Of a stretch of 64,000 nt of DNA, positions 18,599-27,251 are shown piece by piece. Below the pieces are notes generated by a model that saw nothing but the letters and a program-made list of their open reading frames with translations, was not told where the DNA came from and searched no databases. A program made the translations under genes and the position numbers. Position 1 is the stretch's first letter; every line of letters begins with the position of its first letter. This DNA is from Pseudomonas sp. NC02 (GTDB taxonomy: Bacteria; Pseudomonadota; Gammaproteobacteria; Pseudomonadales; Pseudomonadaceae): NCBI RefSeq assembly GCF_002874965.1, contig NZ_CP025624.1, positions 6,324,001-6,388,000 of the forward strand, read 5' to 3'.

Positions 18599-19563
18599 GC
18601 CCGGTCAGTTCCAAGCCGGTGTCGGCGCGGGTGCTCGACGCGGCCATTGCCTGGCAACTGTCCCTCGGTTCGGGCGACGGCAGCGCCGTGGAGCAGGAAG
18701 AATTCGCCAAATGGCTGGCCAGCAACGAAGAACACGCCCGCGCCTGGCGCCAGTTGGGCATGCTCGATCAGCGTTTCAGTGTGGCCTCGGGCCCGGCCCG
18801 TGCGGCATTGCTGCAGTCGCGCGAAGGCATTCGCCGCCGCGTGCGCAAGCTCGGCAGCGGCCTGGCCAGTGTGGTGCTGGTGTGCGGCCTGGCATTGTTC
18901 GTCGGCCAGCGCTACGTGCCGCTCAACTATTGGCTGGCAGACCAGCGCACCGCCACCGGTGAACAGCGCACCCTGAAGCTGGCGGATGGCACCGTGATCA
19001 ACCTCAACACCCACAGCGCCATTGACGTGCGCTTTGACGAGAAACGTCGGCTGATCGTATTGCAGGAAGGCGAGATCCTTGTCGAAACCGGCCACAACGA
19101 CGCCCGTCCATTTTTTGTTGAAACCCGCGAAGGCAGCCTGCGCGCCCTGGGCACACGGTTTATCGTCAAGCGCGAGGAAGATGGCACCCGCCTCAGCGTG
19201 TTGCAGTCTGCCGTCGGCGCACAGCCTGAAGCGCTGCATCAAGAGCAGATCTTCAAGGAAGGCCAGCAAGTGCTGATGCGCCGCGACAGCCTCGGCCCGA
19301 TGCTTGCCGTCAGCCCCGGCACCGACGCCTGGACGCGCGGCATGCTGGTGGTGGACAACGCGCGGCTCGGCGATGTGGTTGCCGAACTGAGCCGCTATCG
19401 CACCGGTTACCTGGGTGTGGATAAACAGGTGGCCGACCTGCGGATCACCGGCAGCTTTCCGTTGCACGACACCAACCTGGCACTGAACGCGCTGCTGCCG
19501 ACCTTGCCGGTGCAGATTCAACAACACACGCCGTGGTGGGTGACGGTGGCGCCCAAGCCGTAG
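18595..19563 (+). CDS. fiuR: FecR-family anti-sigma factor (FiuR-like)
   Basis: This is an inner membrane anti-sigma that receives the signal from the TonB receptor's N-terminal domain and frees the sigma factor. The 322-residue protein has a cytoplasmic N-terminal domain with the EFAKWLASNEEHARAWRQL signature (about residues 38-58), one membrane segment (about 88-108) and a periplasmic FecR domain (LADGTVINLNTHSAIDV, VETREGSLRALGTRF). The GTG start at 18595 overlaps the sigma stop as GTGA. Two Trp residues near the end (PWWVTVAPKP) are common in the family. Confidence 0.9.
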   Translation: MSPVSSKPVSARVLDAAIAWQLSLGSGDGSAVEQEEFAKWLASNEEHARAWRQLGMLDQRFSVASGPARAALLQSREGIRRRVRKLGSGLASVVLVCGLALFVGQRYVPLNYWLADQRTATGEQRTLKLADGTVINLNTHSAIDVRFDEKRRLIVLQEGEILVETGHNDARPFFVETREGSLRALGTRFIVKREEDGTRLSVLQSAVGAQPEALHQEQIFKEGQQVLMRRDSLGPMLAVSPGTDAWTRGMLVVDNARLGDVVAELSRYRTGYLGVDKQVADLRITGSFPLHDTNLALNALLPTLPVQIQQHTPWWVTVAPKP

Positions 19564-19588
19564 GCTCCTGTGGTGCATAGGCCATTGT

Positions 19589-19656
19589 CATCGCAGGCAA
19601 GCCAGCTCCCACAGGTGGAATGCGTTCCCCTGTGGGAGCTGGCTTGCCTGCGATGA
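19589..19656. repeat. REP pair, family 2
   Basis: CATCGCAGGCAAGCCAGCTC and its inverse GAGCTGGCTTGCCTGCGATG form a compact REP pair between the anti-sigma and receptor genes. It has the same GCTGGCTTGCC core as 9495-9583. Confidence 0.85.
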
Positions 19657-19689
19657 GGCCCTCAAAAACAGCACTCACCCACTAATAGA

Positions 19690-19757
19690 AATTATTTTCA
19701 TCGAGCCCTATCACTTTTTGCATCTCGCTCGGCACATAGGCAATTGAGAAATATTTC
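19690..19757 (+). promoter_or_regulatory. AT-rich promoter region of the TonB receptor
   Basis: The sequence after the REP pair turns AT-rich (AGAAATTATTTTCATC near 19687) and holds a perfect 10-bp palindrome GAAATATTTC (19748-19757) just upstream of the CAGGAG ribosome-binding site. It is the natural place for the ECF-sigma promoter of the receptor. Exact -35/-10 elements were not assigned. Confidence 0.4.
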
Positions 19758-19774
19758 CATTCAGGAGCCGCCCT

Positions 19775-22204
19775 ATGTCCCGCACGCTAGACACCTTGTT
19801 GCGCCCCAGCCTGTTGGCCGTGGCCATTGCCCTCAGCGCTCCGCTGGCCAGCACCCAGTTGCTCGCCGCCGAACAAGCGTCCAGTGTGCGCGCCTACAAT
19901 CTGCCGGCAGCGTCGCTGGTCACCACCCTGAACCAGATCGCCAGCCAGGCCGGTTTGGCGCTGACGCTGAACCCGGGGTTGGCAGCGGGCAAGACTTCCG
20001 CGCCGGTAAAAGGGCAATTCGATGCACAAGGCGCATTGCGTGAAGCGTTGCGCGGGACCGGGCTGCAACTGGAGCAAAGCAGTGCAGGCACGTTCAGCCT
20101 GGTAGCGATCCCGGATGGGGTCGTGGCATTGCCGGAGACCAGCATTACCGGCCAGGCCGACGCGGAAAGCGCATGGGGGCCGGTTGATGGTTACCTGGCG
20201 ACCCGCACCGCTGCCGGCACCAAGACCGATACCGCACTGGTCGAAGCCCCGCGTTCGATCTCCGTCGCCACTCGCCAGCAAATGCAGGACCGCAACGTCC
20301 AGAACCTGGATGACGCCGTCAAATACATGCCCGGCATCGTGTCCGCCAGCTACGGCAGTGACACCCGCTACGACTGGATGCGTGTACGCGGCTTCGAACC
20401 CACCCAGTTCCTCGACGGCCTGCCGCTGCCACGCGGCGTGTATGCCAACCCGAAAGCCGAAACCTGGAACCTCGACCGCCTTGCGCTGCTGCGCGGCCCG
20501 GCCTCGTCGGTCTACGGCCAGACCCCGCCCGGCGGCCTGCTGGATATGGTCAGCCGCCGCCCCAGCGCTGAATCGAGCAATGCCATCCAGGTGCAGTATG
20601 GCAGCGACAACTACCGCCAGATCAACTTCGCCAGCACCGGCAAGATCGATGATGAAGGCCAGTTTCTCTACGGCCTCAGCGGTGTGGTGCGCGACGCCGG
20701 CACCCAGGTCGATCACATCGACAACAAGCGCTACAACATCGCGCCCAGCCTGACCTGGAATATTGATACCGACACCAAGCTGACGTTCCTGTCGCAGTTC
20801 ACCCGCGACGATACCGGCGCCACCAGTCAGTTCCTGCCCATTGTCGGCACCAAGATCAAATCGCCGCTGGGGGACATCTCTCATCACAAGAACCTCGGCG
20901 ACCCGGACTACGAGTACTACGACCGCACCTACTACGCGCTGGGCTACGCCTTCGAGCATCGCTTCAACGATACCTGGCAGTTCAAGCAGAACCTGCGTTA
21001 CACCAAGTCGGAGCTGGCTTTCCAGCAACTGACCGTGGGTTCCTACGGTTACTCGACCATTGATGCCGAGGGCAATACCAGCCGCGGGTCGACCAACGTC
21101 GACGAAAACATCGGCCAGTTCGCCGTCGACAACAATTTCCAGGCTGACTTCGCCACCGGTGATATCACCCACACGCTGTTGCTCGGCCTGGATCACCAGC
21201 GCACCGACACCTCGTACCTGTCGATCTTCGGTGACGGCGGCACAGTCAACCTCTACAACCCCGTCAACACCAAGCCGGTGGTGCGTCCGGCGCGCTCCAC
21301 CGCTTATTACGACTACAACCAGAAAACCATCCAGACTGGCCTTTACGCCCAGGACCAGATGGCCCTGGACAAGTGGCGCCTGACTCTTGGCGGGCGTGAA
21401 GACTGGGTGCACCAAGGCACCACCTACTTCAACAAAAACGATGCAACCAATACCGACCGCAGCAAGAACTTCAGTGGCAACGCCGCGCTGAGCTATGTGT
21501 TCGATTCGGGCTTCGTTCCGTACCTCTCCTACGCCGAATCGTTCCAGCCAGCGAGTAACGCCAGCGTCTCGCCAACCGAGTCGTACAAACCCACCGAAGG
21601 CAAGCAATGGGAATTGGGGGTCAAGTACCAACCACCCGGCTCAAATACCCTGCTGAGCGCCGCGGTGTACGACCTGACCCAAAAGAACGTGCTGGTTACC
21701 AGCTTCGGCGCCGGTGGCCAGTCGATCACCAACCAGACCGGCGAAGTGAAGGTCAAGGGCCTGGAATTGGAAGCCGTCTCTGACGTGACCGAGAACCTTA
21801 AGGTCATCGCTGCATACACCCTGGCCAAATCCGAAGTGCAAAAAGGCCAATACAAAGGCAACCGCCTGCAACTGATGCCAAACCAGCAAGCCTCACTGTG
21901 GACCGACTACACCTGGCACGCCGGTGTGCTCGACGGTTTCGGCATTGGCGCGGGTGCCCGCTACACCGGCAACACCTATGGCGACCAGGGCAACACCTGG
22001 CTGGGCAAGGCCAATGCCTACACCGTGTTCGATGCCTCCGTGCATTACGACCTCGGCCGCCTGGACAACAGCCTCAAGGGGGCTTCGGTGAAACTGAATG
22101 CCACCAACCTGTTCGACAAGGACTACATTTCCACCTGCGATGCTTCCTACTGCTACTACGGCGACCAACGCAGCGTCGTCGCCAGTGCCACCTACCAGTG
22201 GTAA
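19775..22204 (+). CDS. fiuA: TonB-dependent siderophore receptor with signalling domain (FiuA/FoxA type)
   Basis: This outer membrane receptor of 809 residues has a signal peptide (1 to about 32), an STN signalling domain (about 40-105), a plug domain (about 150-260, with RSISVATRQQMQDRNVQNLDD and LLRGPASSVYGQTPPGGLLD) and a beta-barrel ending in a terminal aromatic residue (ATYQW). The C-terminal segment with a cysteine pair (STCDASYCYYGDQRSV) is typical of ferrichrome/ferrioxamine receptors of the FhuA group. The preceding sigma/anti-sigma genes and the STN domain imply surface signalling. Ferrichrome is the favoured ligand from recalled synteny; ferrioxamine is possible because a FoxB-like gene follows. 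Confidence 0.88.
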   Translation: MSRTLDTLLRPSLLAVAIALSAPLASTQLLAAEQASSVRAYNLPAASLVTTLNQIASQAGLALTLNPGLAAGKTSAPVKGQFDAQGALREALRGTGLQLEQSSAGTFSLVAIPDGVVALPETSITGQADAESAWGPVDGYLATRTAAGTKTDTALVEAPRSISVATRQQMQDRNVQNLDDAVKYMPGIVSASYGSDTRYDWMRVRGFEPTQFLDGLPLPRGVYANPKAETWNLDRLALLRGPASSVYGQTPPGGLLDMVSRRPSAESSNAIQVQYGSDNYRQINFASTGKIDDEGQFLYGLSGVVRDAGTQVDHIDNKRYNIAPSLTWNIDTDTKLTFLSQFTRDDTGATSQFLPIVGTKIKSPLGDISHHKNLGDPDYEYYDRTYYALGYAFEHRFNDTWQFKQNLRYTKSELAFQQLTVGSYGYSTIDAEGNTSRGSTNVDENIGQFAVDNNFQADFATGDITHTLLLGLDHQRTDTSYLSIFGDGGTVNLYNPVNTKPVVRPARSTAYYDYNQKTIQTGLYAQDQMALDKWRLTLGGREDWVHQGTTYFNKNDATNTDRSKNFSGNAALSYVFDSGFVPYLSYAESFQPASNASVSPTESYKPTEGKQWELGVKYQPPGSNTLLSAAVYDLTQKNVLVTSFGAGGQSITNQTGEVKVKGLELEAVSDVTENLKVIAAYTLAKSEVQKGQYKGNRLQLMPNQQASLWTDYTWHAGVLDGFGIGAGARYTGNTYGDQGNTWLGKANAYTVFDASVHYDLGRLDNSLKGASVKLNATNLFDKDYISTCDASYCYYGDQRSVVASATYQW

Positions 22205-22266
22205 TCGGCTGAGTTAACAACCGGGCCGCCCCCGTGGGCGGCTTCGGTGTGTCTGAAGGCTAGAAA

Positions 22267-23370
22267 ATGAAAAGCAAAACCATCCGCCGCTGGTCCTTCA
22301 TCCACACCTGGACCAGCCTCGTCTGCACCGTATTCCTGCTGCTGCTCGCCCTCACCGGCCTGCCGTTGATCTTCCACCACGAGATCGACCACCTGCTGGG
22401 CAACGAACCCGAGCTGGCACAGATGCCCGCCGATACCCCACAGCTGAACCTCGAACAGCTTGTTGCCAAAGCCCAGGCCCATCGCCCCGGCGAAGCCATG
22501 CAATACCTGGCCTGGGACGAAGACGACAAGAACGGCGTGATCGCGATCATGGCCGCCACCGCCGGCACCGAACCCAATTCCTCCCACACCTTCATGCTCG
22601 ACGCCCGCACCGGCGAGGCCGTGGAAACGCCTTCGGCCAACGGCGGGCTGACGATGTTCCTGCTGCGCCTGCACGTCGATATGTTCGCCGGGCTGCCGGG
22701 CAAGTTGCTGCTGGCGTTCATGGGCATTCTGTTTGTGCTGGCGATCATCTCCGGCACGGTGTTGTACCTGCCGTTCATGCGCCGGCTGAAATTCGCCACC
22801 GTGCGCCAGGACAAATCCACGCGCCTGCGCTGGCTCGACCTGCACAACCTGATCGGCGTGGTCACCCTGACCTGGGCGCTGGTAGTGGGCGTGACCGGTG
22901 TGATCAGCGCCTGCGCCGACCTGATCATCGCCGCGTGGCGCACCGACAGCCTCAGCGCAATGATCGAGCCTTACAAAAACGCCCCGCCGCTGACCCTGCG
23001 CGCCCCCGCCACCGACCTGCTGACGATTGCCGCCAAGGCCGCGCCCGGGATGGAGCCGGACTTTATCGCGTTCCCCGGCACGCGTTTCTCCAGCGAGCAT
23101 CACTACGCGGTGTTCATGAAAGGCAGCACCCACCTGACTTCACACCTGCTGACGCCGGTATTGATCGACGCCAGCAACCTGCACGTCACCGCCATCGCCG
23201 AACGGCCGTGGTACATGGACGCCATGGGCATGTCCCAGCCGCTGCACTTCGGTGACTACGGCGGCATGCCGATGAAGATCCTGTGGGCGGTGCTGGATGT
23301 GCTGACCATCATCGTCCTGGGCAGTGGCGTGTACCTGTGGCTGGTGCGGCGCAAGGCGGCCAAGTCATGA
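22267..23370 (+). CDS. PepSY-associated membrane protein, FoxB-like siderophore-iron reductase
   Basis: FoxB-type proteins are inner membrane haem proteins that reduce iron from hydroxamate siderophores. This 367-residue protein starts with a transmembrane segment (WSFIHTWTSLVCTVFLLLLALTGLPLIF), continues with a periplasmic PepSY-type part, then further membrane segments (about residues 145-175, 195-220 and 335-360). Histidines in and near the membrane spans (HTWT, HHEID, RLHVD, DLHNLIGV) are candidate haem ligands. It follows the receptor by 62 bp and overlaps the next small gene as ATGA, so it belongs to the iron operon. Confidence 0.82.
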   Translation: MKSKTIRRWSFIHTWTSLVCTVFLLLLALTGLPLIFHHEIDHLLGNEPELAQMPADTPQLNLEQLVAKAQAHRPGEAMQYLAWDEDDKNGVIAIMAATAGTEPNSSHTFMLDARTGEAVETPSANGGLTMFLLRLHVDMFAGLPGKLLLAFMGILFVLAIISGTVLYLPFMRRLKFATVRQDKSTRLRWLDLHNLIGVVTLTWALVVGVTGVISACADLIIAAWRTDSLSAMIEPYKNAPPLTLRAPATDLLTIAAKAAPGMEPDFIAFPGTRFSSEHHYAVFMKGSTHLTSHLLTPVLIDASNLHVTAIAERPWYMDAMGMSQPLHFGDYGGMPMKILWAVLDVLTIIVLGSGVYLWLVRRKAAKS

Positions 23371-23543
23371 AGCCGAGGCAATCGAGTTTCTGGAAGGTAT
23401 TCGGCATTCCGCTGGCCATCGGGTTGTTGAGTGCTGCCGGATTGTTTGCGGCATTGCTGGGGGACGGCTTGTGGGATTCGCTGAGCTGGGTGGGGCTGGG
23501 CATTCCGGCCGCCATAGGTAGCTGGGCGTTGCTCAAGCGTTGA
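23367..23543 (+). CDS. 58-aa membrane protein of the siderophore operon
   Basis: This small protein starts ATG at 23367, overlapping the stop of the PepSY gene (ATGA), so it is almost certainly translated. It has a basic, aromatic N-terminus (MKPRQSSFWKVFG), one long or two short hydrophobic helices (IPLAIGLLSAAGLFAALLGDGLWD and SWVGLGIPAAIGSWAL) and a basic end. It may be a small subunit or stabiliser of the FoxB-like reductase. I know of no characterised function. Confidence 0.75.
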   Translation: MKPRQSSFWKVFGIPLAIGLLSAAGLFAALLGDGLWDSLSWVGLGIPAAIGSWALLKR

Positions 23544-23578
23544 GATAGATTAGCGCTGCCCTTTTCCGAGGAATGCCC

Positions 23579-24208
23579 ATGTCCACCCCCAGCATGACGT
23601 TGTTCCACAACCCTGCCTCGCCGTTTGTGCGCAAAGTACGGGTGTTGTTGCACGAGACCGGTCAACTGGACCGCGTGACCTTGCACGCCTGCGTGCCGAC
23701 GCCGGTCAAGCCCGACGCCGATGTAATCCTGGACAACGCGCTGGGCAAGATCCCCGCCCTGCGCCTGGCCGACGGCAATGCGCTGCACGACAGCCGGGTG
23801 ATCCTCGATTACCTCGACTACCAACACACCGGGACTCCACTGATCCCCCGGAACGGCCCGGCCCGCTGGCGGCGCCTGACCCTGGCCTCGACCGCCGACG
23901 GCATCATGGATGCCGCCGTACTGGTGCGTTATGAAACCGCCATGCGCCCCGAGGAAAAACATTGGGACCTGTGGCTGGAAGGCCAGCGCGACAAGATCCG
24001 CCGCGCCCTCGACATGCTCGAACAGGACGCCATCGCCGAACTGGCCGGGCCGTTTGACGTGGCCGCGATCAGCGTGGCGTGTGCACTGGCTTATCTGGAC
24101 TTCCGCCACCCGGACATGCAGTGGCGGTCGAGCCATCCGAAGCTGGCGGCGTGGTATGCCGAGGTGAGTCAGCGGCCGTCGATGCTCCAGACCCAGCCAC
24201 CAGCCTAA
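23579..24208 (+). CDS. Glutathione S-transferase family protein
   Basis: This 209-residue cytoplasmic protein has a thioredoxin-fold N-terminal domain (TLFHNPASPFVRKVRVLLHE, then GKIPAL and DSRVILDYLD) and an all-helical C-terminal domain, as in glutathione S-transferases. Ser13 in NPASPFVRK is the likely glutathione-activating residue. The ATG at 23579 is preferred over 23573 because GAGGA lies 6 bases before it. The substrate is not predictable. Confidence 0.88.
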   Translation: MSTPSMTLFHNPASPFVRKVRVLLHETGQLDRVTLHACVPTPVKPDADVILDNALGKIPALRLADGNALHDSRVILDYLDYQHTGTPLIPRNGPARWRRLTLASTADGIMDAAVLVRYETAMRPEEKHWDLWLEGQRDKIRRALDMLEQDAIAELAGPFDVAAISVACALAYLDFRHPDMQWRSSHPKLAAWYAEVSQRPSMLQTQPPA

Positions 24209-24417
24209 CCTGCTGCAAGGGTTCTCTTGTGGTGAGGGAGCTTGCTCCCGCTGGGCTGCGCAGCGGCCCCAAAAATCCTGGGAGCGCTTCGCACTCCAGC
24301 GGGAGCAAGCTCCCTCGCCACAAAAAGCTCCCGGGCCAAAGGGAACAGCGCGTTGATCCTCACCACTAACTGCGCGCCCTCTTGCTGATCTTCCCGCAAC
24401 CCCAACGACCTACTCAT
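24205..24417 (-). CDS. Possible 70-aa frame after creD, running into a REP
   Basis: An ATG at 24417 overlaps the end of creD in another frame and is preceded by an almost perfect ribosome-binding site (AAGGAGGTGGGTG). The first 32 residues look helical and charged (MSRSLGLREDQQEGAQLVVR), but the rest is translated REP sequence. It may be a REP-truncated small gene or a chance frame created by the creD C-terminal codons. Confidence 0.25.
   Translation of the reverse strand: MSRSLGLREDQQEGAQLVVRINALFPLARELFVARELAPAGVRSAPRIFGAAAQPSGSKLPHHKRTLAAG
24228..24322. repeat. REP pair, family 3
   Basis: Inverted arms GTGAGGGAGCTTGCTCCCGC and GCGGGAGCAAGCTCCCTCGC enclose two smaller hairpins. The pair lies between convergent gst and creD and overlaps the tail of a possible small frame on the minus strand. 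Confidence 0.85.
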
Positions 24418-25759
24418 CACCCACCTCCTTGCGTTTGCCCACGCCATACCAATCCAGCTTGCGGGTCAGCACCATCACCGTGCCCAGCAACCCGAACAGC
24501 AGCAACGAGCCCATCAACAACGCGTAATCCTCGGCACTCAGCAACCCGTACAGCAAGCCATACAACGCCGCCAACCCTGCTGAAAACCCCAGGCCATGGG
24601 CGACACTGCGCAGCACATGGCAGACGTAAAACCCGATCAGCAACACACAGGCCGCCGCCGATATCAGGTACGCCGGGCCAAACCCGATGTGCTCGGACAA
24701 TGACAACAACAGCAAATAGAAAAACGCCAGGGCAACCCCCACCAACGCGTACTGGATCGGGTGCACCGCCAGGCTCTTGAGCACCTCGAACAGAAAAAAA
24801 CCGGCAAACGTCAGGGCGATAAACAACAGCGCATATTTGATCGCCCGGTCACTCTTGAGGTACTGATCCACCGGGTCGATAAAGCTCACGCCGAAGCTGC
24901 GGCTGTTGAAGTCGTCACAGCCACGCTCGGCCAGGCAACTGCTGAGTGCTTCTTCCAAATTGGTGGAGAAAAATGTGGTCTGCCAATTGGCGCTGAAGCC
25001 TTGGGCGGTGACCTCGCGCTGGGTCGGCAGGAAGTTGCCGATAAAGCTGGGGTGCGGCCAGTTGGACGCCAGCTTGACCTGGCTGGTCTTGCCCACCGGC
25101 ACCACTTGCAGTTGCTCGGTGCCTTGCAGGCGCAGGTCAAAGGCGAAGTCAAAAGGTGACGGATTCTGGCTGTCCTGCTCGGGCAGCATCACGTGCACAC
25201 CCTCCCCCAGCCAAGCCACTTGAGTGCCCGGGGAAAACGCCAGTTGCTGGCTGCCCAGCTCCAGCTTCAACGCATTTTCGATGCCGCGAATGTCGCTGAT
25301 ACCCACTGCCAGATACGCCGGGTCAAAGCGGTAATCGGCAAAGTTTTCCGTGATGCCCCACTGCTCCGGCAACACAAACCGCCCACTGATACGGCTGTCG
25401 GCGTGGAACAACCGCGCCTGGTAGATGCCCCGGGCGCGCACTTCGGTTTGCACCTGCCCGTCGAGGGCAAATTGCTCCGGCAGGAAATACAGATGACCAC
25501 GCACCTCGCGGGTTTCTTCGTAGCGTTCGTTGAGCTTTTCATTGAGCTTCCACTCCCGGACGGTCTTGCGATAAGGCACCACCAGCACCGGGCCATTGAG
25601 GCGCTGGCTGTAGCTGGAACTGCGGGCGATATCCTGCAAGACGTCGTCGCGCAGTTGCTGACGGTCGGTAATCACCCCGTGGATCATCAGCAACGGAATC
25701 AACAACAGCACGATCAGCAGCGCGATGGCGCCCAATTTGAAAAGCAGATTGCGGTTCAT
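24410..25759 (-). CDS. creD: Cell envelope integrity/inner membrane protein CreD
   Basis: CreD is the CreBC-controlled inner membrane protein linked to envelope integrity and beta-lactam response in Pseudomonas. The 449-residue protein has an N-terminal membrane anchor (LGAIALLIVLLLIPLLMIHG), a large periplasmic domain (about residues 35-300, with SSSYSQRLNGPVLVVPY) and a cluster of membrane segments from about 310 to 435. It follows creC by 52 bp. The ribosome-binding site of creD can be sequestered by a hairpin in that gap. Confidence 0.92.
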   Translation of the reverse strand: MNRNLLFKLGAIALLIVLLLIPLLMIHGVITDRQQLRDDVLQDIARSSSYSQRLNGPVLVVPYRKTVREWKLNEKLNERYEETREVRGHLYFLPEQFALDGQVQTEVRARGIYQARLFHADSRISGRFVLPEQWGITENFADYRFDPAYLAVGISDIRGIENALKLELGSQQLAFSPGTQVAWLGEGVHVMLPEQDSQNPSPFDFAFDLRLQGTEQLQVVPVGKTSQVKLASNWPHPSFIGNFLPTQREVTAQGFSANWQTTFFSTNLEEALSSCLAERGCDDFNSRSFGVSFIDPVDQYLKSDRAIKYALLFIALTFAGFFLFEVLKSLAVHPIQYALVGVALAFFYLLLLSLSEHIGFGPAYLISAAACVLLIGFYVCHVLRSVAHGLGFSAGLAALYGLLYGLLSAEDYALLMGSLLLFGLLGTVMVLTRKLDWYGVGKRKEVGDE

Positions 25760-25763
25760 GAAG

Positions 25764-25788
25764 CTCTCCCTGTTTTGATGGGGGAGAG
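25764..25788 (-). promoter_or_regulatory. Hairpin occluding the creD ribosome-binding site
   Basis: In gene direction, CTCTCCC pairs with GGGAGAG across an 11-base loop. The second arm is the creD Shine-Dalgarno sequence, 4 bases before the ATG. Such a stem would lower creD translation unless opened. Confidence 0.45.
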
Positions 25789-25811
25789 TCTGGCGGGCGC
25801 TTAAGGGGGAT

Positions 25812-27251
25812 TTATGAAGGGAATGTGGAGACTGTGTGGAGATGCAGTTTTACCTGCACGCCGCCGGGCACGTTGCCGATCTGCAATGAGCCGCCGTGCA
25901 GCTTCATCACCTCTTCGACAAAATTCAGCCCAAGGCCGGTGCTCTTGCGCCCGCTGGCCGGGCGCGGCAGGGAATAGAAGCGCTCGCTCAGGCGCGGCAA
26001 CGCGTACTCGGGAATGGCGTCGGCCTGGTTGAACAGGGTGAATTCGATCCCGTCATCCAAGGCCTTGGCGCTGAACCGCAATGTGCCACCGGGCGGTGTG
26101 AAATCCAGTGCGTTTTCCAGCAGGTTACCCAGTGCCTGGCGCAGCAGGAACGGCTCGCCATACACCTGCAGATCCGCGGCAATCGCCTGCTCGACCTGCA
26201 ACCCGGCGCCTTCAATGCGCGCACATTGAGCCCTGAGCACTTCGTCCACCAGCGCCGCCAACGACAGGCTGGCCTGGTCCTCAAGGCCCTGGCGCTGCTC
26301 CACCTGCGCCAGGTTCAGCAGGCGTTCGATCAACTGCTGCAAGCGCGCACTTTCACTGTCGATATTGCTCACGAAACGCTGCTGCTGGTCACGGGACATG
26401 TCGCCCTGCAACAGCTCCGCCGCACCACGAATCGCCGCCAGCGGGCTTTTCAATTCGTGGGTCAGGGTGTGCACATAACGTTCCACGTACGCCTTGCCTT
26501 CCAGCTGGGTGCGCATGTGTTCCACGGCGGTGGACAACTGCTCCAGTTCACCACCGCGATAGTGCGGCAACTCGGCACGCCGGCCTTCACTCACCGCCTG
26601 GGCATACGCCGTCAGCCGGCGCAGTGCGACACTCAACCACCACGACAACAGCGCACCAAACAGCAAGCCCAGGGCGACCAGCCCGGCGCCGTACCACAGC
26701 AGCCGGTCTTCGGTGCGGTCCACATAGGGTTGCAGTGAACTGTTGGGCTTGGCCACAGTGACCACGCCGATGATCTGCCCGCTATCGCGGATCGGCGCGC
26801 CGACGTGCATCACCGATGAGGCAGGGTCATCCAGTTCGCTGCGGGTCGAGCGCGCACCGTATTCGCCGCGCAGGGTCAGGTACACGTCATTCCACTTCGA
26901 GTAATCCTCGCCTACGGCCTCGCCGCTGGAGTCCAGCAGCACAATGCCCTTGGCGTCGGTGACGTAGATGCGGTGGTTGACCTGGTTTTTCGGCAGGCCC
27001 CAGATATTCGCGCCGGGCTGACGCTCACCGTAGGCCTTGAGCAGTTCGGGCCAGTGGCTCTGGCCGAGGGTGCCGTTCTTCACATCGTCGCGCAGGATTT
27101 CCGCCAGCAGGTTGGCGGTGTCTACCAGGGTTTCTTCGGTGGACTGGCGCACGCCGGGGCGGATTTCCTTCATCACGGTGCTGAGTACGAAGTAGCCTGT
27201 CAGGCCGATAAACAATGCGTACACCAGGAAGAACCGGATCCCCAGGCGCAT
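25812..27251 (-). CDS. creC: Two-component sensor histidine kinase CreC
   Basis: CreC is the inner membrane kinase that phosphorylates CreB. The 479-residue protein has an N-terminal membrane segment (about 8-27), a periplasmic sensor region to about 185, a second membrane segment (about 187-208), a HAMP-like linker, the H-box with His265 in HELKSPLAAIRG, and an ATPase domain with N, G1 (DDGIEF) and G2 (STGLGLNFV) motifs. Its ATG shares one base with the creB stop (TGATG), so expression is coupled. In Pseudomonas the system (also BlrAB) answers beta-lactam and envelope stress. Confidence 0.94.
   Translation of the reverse strand: MRLGIRFFLVYALFIGLTGYFVLSTVMKEIRPGVRQSTEETLVDTANLLAEILRDDVKNGTLGQSHWPELLKAYGERQPGANIWGLPKNQVNHRIYVTDAKGIVLLDSSGEAVGEDYSKWNDVYLTLRGEYGARSTRSELDDPASSVMHVGAPIRDSGQIIGVVTVAKPNSSLQPYVDRTEDRLLWYGAGLVALGLLFGALLSWWLSVALRRLTAYAQAVSEGRRAELPHYRGGELEQLSTAVEHMRTQLEGKAYVERYVHTLTHELKSPLAAIRGAAELLQGDMSRDQQQRFVSNIDSESARLQQLIERLLNLAQVEQRQGLEDQASLSLAALVDEVLRAQCARIEGAGLQVEQAIAADLQVYGEPFLLRQALGNLLENALDFTPPGGTLRFSAKALDDGIEFTLFNQADAIPEYALPRLSERFYSLPRPASGRKSTGLGLNFVEEVMKLHGGSLQIGNVPGGVQVKLHLHTVSTFPS

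Noticed and set aside
25760..25812. A CreB box (TTCAC-N6-TTCAC) upstream of creD
   Set aside because: No matching direct repeat was found in the creC-creD gap.
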